Assembly: GCA_028583605.1 (NCBI GenBank)
Contig: CM053334.1
Location: forward strand, 23,088,226-23,152,225
Length of the DNA: 64,000 nt
Source of the DNA: Dastarcus helophoroides
Lineage: Eukaryota; Arthropoda; Insecta; Coleoptera; Bothrideridae
Direction of reading: 5' to 3'
The notes beneath the pieces are model-generated. The model was not told the origin of the DNA. It ran no database searches and saw only the letters and a list, made by a program, of their open reading frames with translations. This document shows, piece by piece, positions 25,568 to 37,378 of the stretch. The position numbers and the translations under genes were made by a program. Each line of letters begins with the position of its first letter. Position 1 is the first letter of the stretch.

Positions 25568-26847
25568 CCAGGTCATTCAATAAGTCTGTAGGATAAGTAA
25601 GAAAAAAACAAAATTTTGACAAAACTCGATTTTATTATTTAACATAGTTGCCTTCAAGGGCGATACAACGAGCTCAGCGATTTACCAACTTTTCGATACC
25701 ACTTTTATAGTACGATTTCCCTTTCGTCAAAAATGGCCTCAGTTTTAGCGATTACTTCATCATTGGACTTAAATTTTTTTCCTACAAACATTCTCTTGAG
25801 ATCAGAAAACAGGAAAACGTTGCTGGGTGCTAAATCTGGAGAATACGGTGGGTGGGTAAGCAATTCGAAGCTCAATTCATTCAATTTTGCCATTATTTTC
25901 GTGTCACCGTGACACGGTGCATTGTCTTGGTGAAACAACACTTTTTTCTTTTGCAAATGTGGCCGTTTCTTTGCGATTTCAGCCTTCAATAGATCCAAAA
26001 GTGCACAGTAGTAGTCTCTGTTGATGGTGGTTCCTTTTTGGAGATAGTCGATGAATATTACTCCATTCGCATCCCAAAATACAGAAGCCATCGCCTTACT
26101 GGCTGACTGTTGCGTCTTTGCTCGCTTTGGATTCGGTTCGTCGACTGCTGTCCACTCAGCTGACTGTCTTTTGAATTCTGGTGTGTAATAGTGAAGCCTT
26201 GTCTCATCCATTGTTACATATCGACGATAGAATTCCATTTTATTGCGGTTTAACAGCGCCAAACACTCCTCTGAAGCATCAATTCGTTGTTTTTGGTCGA
26301 CTGTGAGCTTATACGGCACCCACTTTGCACAGAGCGTTTGCATACCCAAATGTTCGTGTAAAATGGTAAAAACACTACCATCTGATATCTTTACAATGTC
26401 AGCTAGCTCGTACACCTTTAATTTGCGATCGTTCATAACCAATTTGTGGATTTTTTTGATGTTTTATGGAATAACAGCCTCATTTGGGCGTCCACTGCGC
26501 TCTGCATCATTTGTGCTGGCACGTCCACGTTTAAATTCATCAATCCACTTCTCTACCATTTGTCTCGATGGAGCAGAGTTCAGGTAATGTTGATCAAGCC
26601 ATTGTTTGGTTTTCACTGAATTATTTTTTCATCAAAAAGCATAGCTTTATCAAAACTCGAAATTCACTTTTTTTTCAATAACAAAAGTTGCTTTGCACAA
26701 AATGCTATAATTCACGAATCAATAGTCAGATTGCTGTTAAATTTATACGCGTATCGTTTGAAGATTAGTACTAAATAAAAATTATATGGAAAAAAAATCT
26801 AGTAACGCCATCTATGTGTCATCCTGTCGACTTTTTGAATGGACTGT
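25568..26847 (-). mobile_element. Mariner-family element, 1280 bp
   Basis: Inverted ends (ccaggtcattcaataagtc at 25568; the reverse complement of 26847 backwards gives acagtccattcaaaaagtc) are flanked by TA on both sides (25566-25567, 26848-26849). Length is typical for mariner. The sole gene is a broken transposase on the minus strand. The element sits inside a solo LTR. Confidence 0.9.
25705..26640 (-). pseudogene. Mariner transposase, inactivated
   Basis: Transposases of this family cut and paste the element using a D,D34D triad. Seen here, N- to C-terminal: a helix-turn-helix region (WLDQHYLNSAPSRQMVEKW, about 26480-26610), the WVP linker motif (KWVPYKLT), the first catalytic Asp in TMDET, the second in HQDNAPCH, then YSPDLAPS followed by Asn where the third catalytic Asp belongs, at the expected spacing. 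Breaks: a TAA stop in frame near 26461 (after NEAVIP, where relatives have Glu), a probable frameshift near the start, and a small deletion near 25710 that ends the frame early after FDEREIVL. The long open part (26442-25705) begins at TTG, not a real start. The substitution plus the stops make it non-functional. Confidence 0.85.
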
Positions 26848-26977
26848 TAGACATTAATAAATAAGTTAGTTAATTAAACAGTGTTAGTGAATTACAATTG
26901 TAGTGTTGCGAGAAATTTTGAAATAAAGTGGCTACAATTCACCAAGTGTTAATCATTCAAACCGATAACGCGCAACA

Positions 26978-29184
26978 ATATAAAAGATTCTAGGGCAAAA
27001 AAGTATCTCGCTCTTCCTGTTTTGATGAAAAAAGACAAACTTTAATCAAAAAAGTCTTAGAAAACAGCTAAAAATTTAATTTCTTGTTAATTGCAAATTA
27101 TGAAAATTTAATTTAGTGAAACGTGCCAGCACAAAAATAAATTTGTAGACTATTTGCTTTCTGGTCAGATTCCAAACGATATTTATCGCGAAATTGATCG
27201 AAACTGCACGAAATCAACCCTTCACAAGTTAGGGTGCAAGATAACCGTTTGAATTTATGGGCTTCAAGTTAAAACGTATACAGTTCAATAGCGTTGGCAA
27301 GTCGTAAATTTCTTGCAAGAGAAATTGTCCTTCTGCCTTCCCCATCTTAATTTGAATAAATCAATAAGAGAACTAATAAATCTGACATTCGATAAGTGGA
27401 GTTAAATGCCGTAATGGTTTTTGCCGAAGTCGAGCGAAGGAAAAGGGGTACCGAAGTTGTATTTCTTGCTAAGTCAAATTAACAGCGTCATACATCTTAC
27501 GAGACAAAAACATTCGAACCGAGTGAATCAGGACTTATAGACTTGGATACAGTATGGAAATATTTCGTACGTCTTCGTAATATACAGTGTGTCTGACTGG
27601 GTCTGCTAATTAAAAAAATAATAAAATAAACATGATTTTTCATGGAAATTGACCCCAGTGATAGTTCAACCATAATTTTCGGAGAAGGCGAACTGTGTAC
27701 TTGTTGACTAATTTTTATTGAATTTAGTCAGGTAGTAGATTATAAGAAAATATAAATCTTAAAAAGGAAGCATTTAATCAAGTGTTAAGAATACTTTTAA
27801 GTTACACCTTATTTAGTTAACACGTTTAAAAGACACCTGTTGAAGGGTAATAATAATAAAGTCATCAAGACGACTATGTGGCAATATAATTGTTAACCGA
27901 CCCATTAATATGTCAACGGAATCCAAAAAATTATAAAATAGTAGCTGCTTTATTAAATACATGAACAGGTATTGTTAAATAAATTTAATTATTACAAGAA
28001 ATTTCTACTAGTGTTTTTCCCATGGTCGTTTGATGGCGACTTATTAATAACGACGTTTAAGAAGCTAATAATTTCGTATATTCTAGGAAAAAATACCAGT
28101 TTTTGGATGTAATTTCAACACGTTCAAAATCATACATGTCCGTCTACGTGTTGACTTTGATTTATGGACAGTAAGTTGAAGGTTTATATTTAATTATAAT
28201 ATTTTACCTTGTATTATATTTCAGTTAATAGCTACTGTTTTGCGCCGTTAAATGTTTACGATATTTATGCGATACTGAATTTTAACACTCATTTACTCAC
28301 TCAGCTCATTACAATAAATTCTTATTTCTTCTAATTATAATTAGGTGTGTTAAAAAAACATTCTAAAAGTTCACCATTTTATGAATAAAACTTGACTATT
28401 TCATAAATGAAAGCGACTGCCATTTACAGTAAAATTAACGTAACGTAAAACCTCCAAAGCTAAAAAGTTTGAAGCAGCAGTCGCTTACAAAAGCCAGATT
28501 AATAAGTTCAGCAACGATATTTACAAATACCACAAATGGAAATCGCCCGGAAACATTAATGAAGTTATATTGGATAAATCAATCACAGAGTTTTAAAACA
28601 AAAAAAAAAAAAAGTTGAAAACAATTCCTAACATGGGAAAACAAAAACGAAACATGTATTCGAACGAATGAAGCGCGAATAAAACAAGACCATTAAAAAA
28701 CATATCAATCACAACACAAAACCTAACCCACCAATGTTTCAATCAAGCAGCATCGGCTAACAAAAGCTACAAATCAAACATTTTACTCGTTTATTTCTGC
28801 CATCAATCCAACTCCATTCGAATGGGTGCTTATTGACGAAACGAGACGCAATATTAGGGAACAATGGTTGATTGATCCCTCCATAAATGCGTAACAAGTA
28901 ATTATAGCAATAACAATAAATTTATCTCTTAATTTTAGACTAATTTTAAATAAGTTTCGATTGAGTTGGGAATCGAAATTTTAAAAAAAGATACAATTTC
29001 GCGCTGGTAGTAATGATATAGTTCACCGGCAGTAATCGCAGCAAAAAGTTGTTAGAACTGAGTCAGAAGGACATAAACGCTGCTACTCGATTTTTAGCAT
29101 AGATTGTCCGCGTAGATACAATAACCGAGTAGCTTTGCAGTAGATTTTCAGAACCGACAACGTTGCAGCGCTTTGTCAATAAAT
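26978..29184. other. AT-rich unique-looking DNA, no gene
   Basis: No array repeats, no frame above 60 codons, no RNA gene recognised. A 15-A run lies near 28600. 29040-29180 resembles 21050-21250, an old dispersed repeat. Confidence 0.5.
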
Positions 29185-29625
29185 GGGTCTAGCCGGATAA
29201 GTATGGCGAAGTGGCCCCCAAATGGAAACCTATGGTAATATGTTCAAAAATTTATCACCTCGGCATATGAACAAAATTTATGTATATTTGGGTTCTATAT
29301 TTCAAAGTGATTACGAGATATTAAAAAAATTGTCAATTTAGGAAGATTTTTTAATTTTTTATATCTTTTGAACTAAATAAGTTAGAAAGATGAGACTAAC
29401 GGCGTATTATAGCTAATATTTTAAAGTATATAATAGATTTTTTTTCACATTTTTTATTATTTCTAACCACTCCAAAAATTATTAAACAAAAATAATTTAT
29501 TTTTTTAATAGGTTTAACCGAGATACAATCACGAAATTAATATACATATGGTATAGTATCCATCAAGTACTATAACGTATAGAAAATTCACCGAATGAAA
29601 ATTGTTGCAACACTTAAAAAAATAA
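29185..29625 (+). repeat. Half copy of the GGGTCTAGCAGGATAA foldback
   Basis: Starts gggtctagccggataag and follows the left half of the complete foldbacks at 31427-32355 and 35106-36127 ('ccaaatgg', 'gaactaaataagtta', 'catcaagtac'). The inverted second half is missing. Confidence 0.65.
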
Positions 29626-30371
29626 GTTGTTCCTTCTAAATATTTTGACTCTTTAACCCTGAGCTTTTTCTTAAAAAACTCGATTACATTTCGAAATTTT
29701 GACCTAGATCTCAAATTTTCGTCTTTTATTTTCTCAAAATTTCTAAGCCCAGATTTCGACAGTTTTCTTTAAATTTCGAAACCTCTTTGGTTACACATTT
29801 CCTCAAAATTCTAAACTAAAATTCCGTTTTATTTTTTTTTTATTTTCGAATGTTCCTCAAAATTTCGCATCTTTTTCCAATGTAGAAATTCCTATGTAGA
29901 TCTTAAACATCTAGATATTTAAACCCGAAGGTAAAAGTTTTTCTAAAGAATTTAGCTTTTTCCATAAAAAATCTTCCTCATAATTTCCACTTTCAAAATC
30001 CCATCTTCAAAATGTTAGGAGTTCCTCAGTTTAAAAAATGCAACGTTTGAGTAGTTGAAAATTATGTTTACATTTTAAATACCTCAAAAATTGAAGGTGG
30101 AAATTCAAAATTTTTACATCAAAGTCCAGATTTGCATAATACATTGAAAAACTTTTCGAAAAATTCAAAATGTTAAGTACAAAGTCGAAATACTGGGGTA
30201 AAAGATAAATATTATAGATCTAAATTCTGAAATCCGGCAAAAAATTTCAATTTTTTGGAAAATTCGTAATTTTCTGTTGAAAATAAATAAATACTAAAAA
30301 TTAGGCAGTTCCAAACTGCTGCCAGAAGTAAAAACTCTTTAAATGTAATTAAAATTCCTATTCTTGTGAAC

Positions 30372-30452
30372 GATCATATAGCTCAGTGACTAAGACGACA
30401 GATTTTGTTTCATAGGTCTGATAAGTCTCGGGTTCAAATCCCGTAGTCATCA
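30372..30452 (+). tRNA. tRNA-like sequence, probably a pseudogene
   Basis: An A-box-like 'tagctcagtgac', a perfect B box 'ggttcaaatcc' with a 7-nt T loop and 4 of 5 T-stem pairs sit at tRNA spacing. The acceptor strands (gatcata / agtcatc) pair at only 5 of 7 positions. The anticodon region (cagat...ggtctg) gives a 12-nt loop, so no anticodon can be called. Its inverted counterpart is 37379-37461. It could be a decayed tRNA or a tRNA-derived SINE head. Confidence 0.4.
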
Positions 30453-31426
30453 ACGCGTTTTTTAATTCTATTTACGTCTTACTTCTATTTATAGAGTGCT
30501 ATTAATATTAGAGCATGTTGGTAACGGAAATTAGCATGATAATAACGCTATCCACAAGTTTCCCTCTATGTAAAATCCACTAGGTCCACTACGTCCACTG
30601 CGGGCTTAAAAAAATTTTCACTTTAAAAATCAAAGTCGGTACACGATAAAGAAAGTAATAAGTGCGATCGAGTGACATCAGCTAGTTTCTAAATAAAAAA
30701 TTACAGAAAAATTCAAGAGCAAAGTAAACTTCTCGTTAGAAAATCCTACTTTCAATAAATAGTTAATAAAATTAATAAAAACAGTAGAGTCCGTTGGTAC
30801 CGCGTAATGGTCACGCGTTATGGTAACACGAAGTTTACCTCCTATGCATGCAACTTGCATCATTACGCAACCCATAATTCACGTATTTATCCGAACGCGT
30901 GTGGTATGTGTGTTGTATAAATTGGTACAGCCTGGTACTGCCAATGTTCGGGGATTCACAATTCTTACGGTGCGCATTTTGGTGATATAATTCATCAATT
31001 ATATTCAATTTATTAAGTTATTTATCAGCAGTCGAGGTGTTCGTATAATAGGGATCAAGATGAGCATAAAGAGCGATTGACTTTCTTCCTCAGGTAATGT
31101 GCCAGGGACCGCTTTCATGTGGGAGAGTACAGCCCTTGGTGTGTTTACCAATTCATTAGTTTATTAGTCTTATGTTGATTATGTGCGGAGATTGTTGTTG
31201 TCTTTTGTGTTGTGTGTTTGAATTTTTTTCTTTGCACATTGGGCTTCAAGTTTCCACCAGTAGGCAATAATTTTGACATTTTGTATTCATGTTTCTTTAT
31301 ATTGATGTTTACTCACGGAATTTCGATGCTTCATTCCACACGTTAGACTAATATCTGAAAGTAATGGTAACATAATAGCTCTACTACTCCTTCTAGATGC
31401 TTGGGCTAAAGCTGCGTTGCGTAAAG

Positions 31427-32355
31427 GGTCTAGCAGGATAAATAAGTGGTCTCCAAATGGGAACCTACAGCAATATTTTTGGAAAGTTATCAGCTCGATA
31501 AATGAACAAAACTTAGGTGTATTTGGGCTCGATATTCCAAGGTCACTACGACATATTAAAAATTGTAATATGTCAATTTACAATTTAACAAGATTTCTTA
31601 AATTTCTTATATCGTTCGAACTAAATAAGTTAAAAAAATAAATTTAACGGCATATTATAGCTAATATTGTGAAGTATATTATATATTTTCTTCACATTTT
31701 TTTATTATTTCTAGCTTATCTCAAAAATTAATAGAAAGAATAATTTAATTTTTTTTAATAGTTTTATCCGAGATTTAATCACGAAATTATTATATGGTAT
31801 AGTACCCATCAAGTACTAGAACATATAAAAAAATACTAAATAAAAAGTTGAAGTTTTCACCCTGCAGAATATAACAAATTTTTGTTATTTTTGAGGTAAG
31901 ATTGTTTTTTTTTTGTGCAATTCGTATTTTAACTTTGTGTGATAAGGTTAATTACAGTTCAGAATGCATAGTACTCTTTAGATTTTCATTATTTTTGTTA
32001 AAGTAAATATTTTACAAATTTTAATTATCTTTTTTATTTGTTTTTACATTTTCGACAGACTTTTGTCGCGGACTAAGATCAACAAATAATTGCTATAAAA
32101 AATTCATAATATACTACGAAACATTAACTGAGAAATGCAATTAGTTTTATTTTTGTAACTTATGTAGATAAAAAAAGTTCAAAATTTTAAAAATATATAT
32201 TTTTTTTGAATATCTGATCACATTGAATTATCAAGCCTAAATTCACCTAAATTTTATTGATATTTTCGAGGTAATAATCTGATAATTTACCAAAAATTCT
32301 ATTATAGGTTCCCATTCAAGGTTCACTTCGCCCTACTTATCCTGCTACAAGATCC
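31427..32355. mobile_element. Foldback element, ~930 bp
   Basis: Starts GGTCTAGCAGGATAA and ends in the reverse complement of a close variant. The outer ~400 bp on each side are inverted copies ('atttgggctcgatattcc' on the left and its complement near 32220). Long arms with a short centre and no reading frame. A second complete copy is at 35106-36127 and a half copy at 29185-29625. Confidence 0.65.
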
Positions 32356-34292
32356 TTTGCTTGAAATTTAAAAATTAAAGTCGATATTATGGAAAAAATG
32401 TCTACTGAAATTTTAATTTAATTACCGACAATTTTAATGTCAAAATATTTTGTTTAAATTCTGAATTTAGAGAGGAAAAACTTAATCGTGAAAAAGACTC
32501 GAAATTTATGAAAACAAATTCAAATTATGACACGAAACTGAATAAAAACCAGAAAATTATTTAAAAAATTCTCAAATATATTTTCGTTTTCAAAAATTTG
32601 GAGTTTGAAGGTTGAATTTCGATAAAACCTCCAACTACCAATTATTTGAACTTGAAATTTAATTTTTTGGGAAAAGTTCAAAGTTGAAATTTTGAAATCG
32701 ATTATTACGTTTACCTAAAATTTAGAAACTTTTGTCGCAATTGGGACTGTTTTTCCAAAATCCCGATTTTATTGTCCAATCTTTTAAATTAAGAGTTCGA
32801 GAGAAAAAAAATTGTTTTGTTTCATTTAAACTTCTATCACAAAATTTTGAATTTAGACTTAAAATTTTTAAATAGGGAAATTCGAAAAACATTTAAATAT
32901 GCTTTAAAACCGAAGTCAAAATTTCGAAGTAAATTGTTACCATTAGAGAAAATATTTATTATAAAAATAATTTGAAATATTTAGTGTTTAATTAAAATTT
33001 GAGGCAACATTTTTGTCAATAATATACAGGTTGTAACAAATTCGCTTCTCACTAAAGGGATCTCAAAAACTGTAAGAGATACAGCATCGGTTAAATTAAG
33101 AATAAAGTTGCATAATTTGGCGGTCAGAAATATTCCATTGAGAAATCGAAAATATCTCTTGCTGTTCTTGAGATTTAAAAAAAAAAGTAAAATTTTGGAT
33201 TTTCGTCTTTATTATTTCTTGGCGTTATTTGAAGAGTAATTGAAAAACTGAAAACACTTCTTCATTGACGGTTCTTTATTCCTTCACAAGATGGCATCAG
33301 AGATAGACGTTTCGTCTTTTCGCTACCATCATCAAATTCGTTATTTTAAATGCGTACCCCTAATTTTTATTGCATCTTTATACAGCTTTTTAAATTCCGA
33401 TTTTATTAATGTATGTGGCTCAACGTTTCGTAACTTCAAACCATCATCAAGGAAAAAACACATTATTCTATATTAACGTTAGTGTATTATTTTTTATAAT
33501 TAAAAAGTAATTGGTGTTTATAACAAAGTTATAAAAATGCAATTAATTGGTAAGAAAAAATGAATGGCAAAATTAATAAACTTTAACAAAAAACAGCAGG
33601 CATATCCATAAAAAACTGACCACCAAAAATAATGACTAATAACTAGGAACAAAGCACTATGAATATTTAGAATAGCAAATAACAAATAAAACAATAGCTG
33701 TCACATTTAGTTTGTCATATTTTATTACATTCTGGTTAACTAGTATTCAAAGATACAAAATACATTTATCCGAAAAAGGTATTTTTTTCCTGATGATAAT
33801 TTACAAGGACGAAACGTTTAACCACATTCAAAATTTGATACGTCATTGAAGTCAGAGATTCGAAAACTACACAAAAATGCCATAAGAATTACAGGTCCGT
33901 ATTTAAAATAACGAACTTGATGATGGTAGAGAAAAGACGAAAACGTCTAATTAAAAAACTTATTATAGCTACCTTGTGAAGAATAAAAAATGTCAACGAA
34001 AAAGTGTTTTTAGTTTTTCAATTACTCTTCAAATAACACCAAGAAATAATAACAATGAAAATCCAAAATTTTACTTTTTTTTTAAAATCTCCCTTCTACG
34101 CAGTTCCATCTATCCATTAGCAATCCTAGTAAGATTTTTATTTGCTTCTGTCATATAAGATCGTAAGTAGAAATATTAAAATATAACCTTAAACTAAGAC
34201 ATTGTGTTGCAGGTCAAAAATGAACAAATATCAACGTATAAATGAGATTCTATAATGCACAGACCAATAGGTTTGAACATTTATTAGATTGG

Positions 34293-34357
34293 AAGTTTGG
34301 AAACCAAATACCGGTTTCGATCTTGTTAGATCTCGTCAGTTTGGTATATCCAACTCG
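34293..34357 (-). ncRNA. Hammerhead ribozyme, type I
   Basis: On the minus strand: CCAAA, then the CTGACGA box, helix II GATCT / AGATC with loop AACA, GAA, a very short helix III (ACCGGT), cleavage triplet GTA, then TTTGG closing helix I with CCAAA. Helix I extends outward (GGA with TCC) past an internal loop, as in natural type I hammerheads. All invariant core positions are present, so self-cleavage is plausible. Confidence 0.7.
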
Positions 34358-34671
34358 AATGCTGAATAAATGTTCCGACAAGTAAGTACTAAAACATTCA
34401 CAGGCGTCAAGCGAGTGACTCTTTAGTACTACCACCTATTGGTCCATAGAGAAACTATGGCCATTGCCAACAATGTCGTATGCAAAAAGAATGCAACCTA
34501 GACTACAAATTCATGCAGCCCTCCAGGCGGGTATAGTGAATCATAGGTAGCCTGAACTACCAACAGTTGAAACACTGCCACCTAGCGAAGCGGTTGCTCT
34601 CTAGGAGAGTTCCCAGAAGACAAGGATTCTATAATGCACAGACCAATAGGTTTGAACATTTATTAGATTCG

Positions 34672-34736
34672 AAGTTTGGAAACCAAATACCGGTTTCGAT
34701 CTTGTTAGATCTCGTCAGTTTGGTATATCCAACTCG
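34672..34736 (-). ncRNA. Hammerhead ribozyme, type I, second copy
   Basis: Same core, helices and GTA triplet as the copy 379 bp to the left. The two are in the same orientation, so a transcript could be cut into a unit-length 379-nt RNA. Confidence 0.7.
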
Positions 34737-34763
34737 AATGCTAATAAATGTTCCGACAAGTAA

Positions 34764-34925
34764 GTGGGCTACGTTAAAAAATGTCAACGAGAAGCGAATA
34801 AATTACTTAAAGATAACACTGACCTTGGGTTTGTAAACAAACTGCAAAGCAATCTAGCCTACTTTACAAAGTTTCAAGAGGACATTAGGCGGAAGTTGCA
34901 TGAAACACATATTTTACTTTTTTTC
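34764..34925 (+). pseudogene. Coding-like fragment, unknown
   Basis: An open stretch reads KKCQREANKLLKDNTD, then GFVNKLQSNLAYFTKFQED, with amphipathic, coiled-coil-like spacing and richer codon variety than its surroundings. It lies just beyond the second hammerhead copy, inside the 34092-34910 insertion, and runs out of the element. No domain recognised. It may be a remnant of the parent retroelement's N-terminal region, or chance. Confidence 0.25.
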
Positions 34926-35105
34926 AAAATCTCAAGAACAGCAAGAGATATTTTCGATTTTTCAACGGAATATTTCTGACCATTAAATTGTGCAACTTTG
35001 CCCTAATTTAGTCGATACTGTATCTGTTACCGTTTTCGAGATCCCTGTAGTGACAAGCGAATTTGTTACAAGCTTGTATAGTTTAATTTTGAATTTTCAA
35101 GGAAA

Positions 35106-36127
35106 GGGATCTTTTAGCAAGATAAACATTGTAAAGTGGTCCCTAAATGGGAATTTATAATGAAATTTTCGATAAACTAATCACCTCAAATTACCAATAA
35201 AATTTAGGTGCATTGAGCTCGACACTTCAATGTGCCCAGGAGGTATTAAAAAATTAGTCAACAGAAGATTTTTTAAATTGTTGGCAGTTTTTAACTAAAT
35301 TAGTTGAAAGATGAAATCAACGGCTTTTTTTAGCTAATGTTTCAAGGTATAATATGAGTGTTTTTCGTAATTTTTAGTTGGACATTATCCCTGTCAAAAA
35401 TTAATAGAAAATGTAAAAATAAATCAAAAAAAAAAATTAAATTTGTGAAATATTCACTTTAACAAAAATAATAAAATAGTAAAAAGTACTATGCATTCTA
35501 AATTTTATTTACCTTTATCACACTATGTTAAAATACGAATTGCACAAAAAAAACCATTTATTTTAAAAATAAAAAAAAGTTTGTTATATTCCAAAGCGTG
35601 AAAACTTCAACTTGATTTTTTTGGAAAGTCTTGTACCAATATTTATTCAGTGAATTTTCTATATGTTAGAGTACTGATGGGTACTATAGCATTTATTAAT
35701 TTTGTGATTGTTGCTCGGATAAAACTATTAAAAAAATTAAAAAATTCAAAAAAAAAAATTTAACTAATTCGCTCTTTCGTCGCTCATTAATTAAACATTT
35801 TCACTCGTCGATAAAAAATAATTTTACCGTCTTGTATAACAAATAACTATTTTTATTAATTTTTGAGGTAGCTAGAAATGATAAAGAAAATTGAAAAAAG
35901 TATACAATATATTCCGCAATATTAGCTGTTAAATTCATTTTTATAACTTATTTAGTTCAAAAGACAAAAAAAAATTTAAAATCTTCCTAAATTGACAATT
36001 TTTTTTAATATCTCTTAGTGATCTTGGAATAACGAGCCCAAATACACATAAATTCTGTTCATTTATCGAGGTGATAACTTTCCAAAAATATTGCTGTAGG
36101 AGGCCACTTATTTATCCTGCTAGACCC
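35106..36127. mobile_element. Foldback element, second complete copy
   Basis: Starts 'gggatcttttagcaagataa' and ends 'tttatcctgctagaccc', with long inverted arms like 31427-32355. It marks the inner edge of the right arm. Confidence 0.6.
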
Positions 36128-36561
36128 TTTACGTAACGCAGCTTTAGCCAAAGCATCTAGAAGGAGTAGTAGAGCTAGTTATCTTGCCATTACTTTCAGA
36201 TGTCAGCCTAACTTGTGAAATGAGGCATTGAAATTTATGAGTAAACATCAATATAAAGAAACATGAATACAAAATGTCAAAATTATTCCTAATGGTGGAA
36301 ACTTGGAGCACAATCTGAAAACAAAGAAAAATTCAGACATACAACAGAAAAGACAACAACACATTCCATGATCTCTGCATATAATTAACATATGACAAGT
36401 AGACTGATAAATTGATAAATTAAACAGCTACATCCTTAATTATAAGAAAATGATACCTGCCAATAAGAATTTATTGTTAAATAAATTATAAAATAAAGAA
36501 ATATTGCAAATAGAAAAATGGAAAACTTACCAATACATCTTCATGGCACTAAGATCATTGT

Positions 36562-36819
36562 TTACGCGCGCGTTGGCAATCGATAAGTGAAGGGATGATA
36601 GCAAAGGGGATGCAGTGTGAGCAGTTCTTTTATAGCCACCAGGCGACAAACTTCCATAAAAGAAATCGCAGTATATACATATCCCTTAAAGGTGCCCACC
36701 CCCTTTATTGAGGTTTTACCACACACCAAGGGCTGTACTCTCCTGCATGAAAGCGGTACCTGGCACATTAACAGAGAAAGAAAGTCGATCGCTCTCACGC
36801 TCATCTCGATCCCTATCAT
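36562..36819 (-). CDS. Unrecognised 85-residue frame in inverted-repeat arm
   Basis: A minus-strand frame from ATG encodes 85 residues with four Cys and a hydrophobic middle (VYTAISFMEVCRLVAI). Codon use and GC content are better than in the surrounding repeats. A TATA-like and initiator-like region lies upstream in the arm. In the other arm the equivalent start (near 31060) reads into a TGA after a few codons and the frame is lost, so if this was a gene only one arm keeps it open. No family recognised; it could be a first exon of the element or chance. Confidence 0.25.
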   Translation of the reverse strand: MIGIEMSVRAIDFLSLLMCQVPLSCRRVQPLVCGKTSIKGVGTFKGYVYTAISFMEVCRLVAIKELLTLHPLCYHPFTYRLPTRA

Positions 36820-37378
36820 CCGAACACCTTGACTGCCAATAAATTGAATATAACTGATAAATTACATCATCAAAATCCGCACCGTAAATTGTGCATTTTC
36901 GAGCACATGCAGTACCAGGCTGTACCAGCTTATACACACATCAACATGCCGCACTCACGAGTTCGGATAAATACCTGAATAACCCTTAATACGTGCATAG
37001 CAGGTAAACTTCGTGTTACCACCACGCGTGATCATTACGCGTTACCAACGTATTCTACTGTTTTTATCAATTTTATTAACTATTTCTTGAAAGCAGGATT
37101 TTCTAACGAGAAGTTTACTTTGCTCTTGAATTTTTCTGTGATTTTTTATTTAGAAACTAGCTGATGTCACTCAATCACACTTATTACTTTCTTTATCGTG
37201 TACCAACTTTGATTTTTAAGGTGACAATTTTTTTAGGCCCGTAGGTGGACGATTTTACATAGGGGGAAAATTGTGGTTAGCGTTATCATCATGCTAATTT
37301 CCTTTACCAACATGCTTTAATATTAATAACACTCTATAGATATGAGTAAGGACTGTGTAATAGAATTAAAAAACGCGT

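Larger units (their letters stand above)
24810..26977 (+). mobile_element. Solo LTR interrupted by mariner copies
   Basis: It starts TGTGACGAAGTG and ends GATAACGCGCAACA, with a 4-bp duplication 'atat' on each side (24806-24809 and 26978-26981). Removing the mariner block (about 25005-26847) leaves about 325 bp. That matches the 324-bp LTR at 16187-16510 in length, in the 'cctatataagg' TATA-like box, in 'ttccctcagtta' and in the end. No internal retroelement sequence follows, so this is a solo LTR left by recombination between two LTRs. The mariner insertions are younger. Confidence 0.8.
29629..32355. repeat. Left arm of a large inverted repeat
   Basis: Matches the reverse complement of 35106-38222 over most of its length. 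Shared landmarks include the Arg/Lys-like 'gcgcgttatgg' segment at 30790-30870, 'gagaagtttactttgctc' (inverted), a tRNA-like sequence and the 31427-32355 foldback. The arms differ by many substitutions and indels, so the duplication is old. It is either a long-armed transposon, an inverted segmental duplication or the arms of a larger element. Confidence 0.7.
34092..34910 (-). mobile_element. Hammerhead-bearing insertion with ~23-bp flanking repeat
   Basis: It interrupts the right arm of the foldback between two near copies of 'attttactttttt...aaaatctc' (34068-34091, 34911-34933). It contains two direct copies of a segment (about 34248-34385 and 34624-34763) set 379 bp apart, each with a hammerhead core on the minus strand. 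A third relative, with an inverted partner, is at 46127-46501. Direct terminal copies carrying a ribozyme resemble the pseudo-LTRs of Penelope-like elements or a two-unit tandem of a ribozyme satellite. Confidence 0.6.
33024..35088. mobile_element. Large head-to-head foldback with nested insertion
   Basis: The outer ends are inverted: 'tatacaggttgtaacaaatt' on the left, and aatttgttacaagcttgtata read backwards on the right. The arms pair over 33030-33480 and 33780-34090 plus 34911-35085. Near the centre, two 'gatgat...cgaaacgtt' relics face outwards (33421-33452 minus, 33790-33816 plus), echoing the hammerhead-bearing foldbacks. The right arm is split by the 34092-34910 insertion. Confidence 0.6.

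Noticed and set aside
26243..26587. 114-codon plus-strand frame
   Set aside because: Antisense shadow of the mariner transposase.
31080..31110. 'cttcctcaggtaatg' as a true splice junction
   Set aside because: Contains both an acceptor-like and a donor-like signal but no adjacent open frame in this arm.
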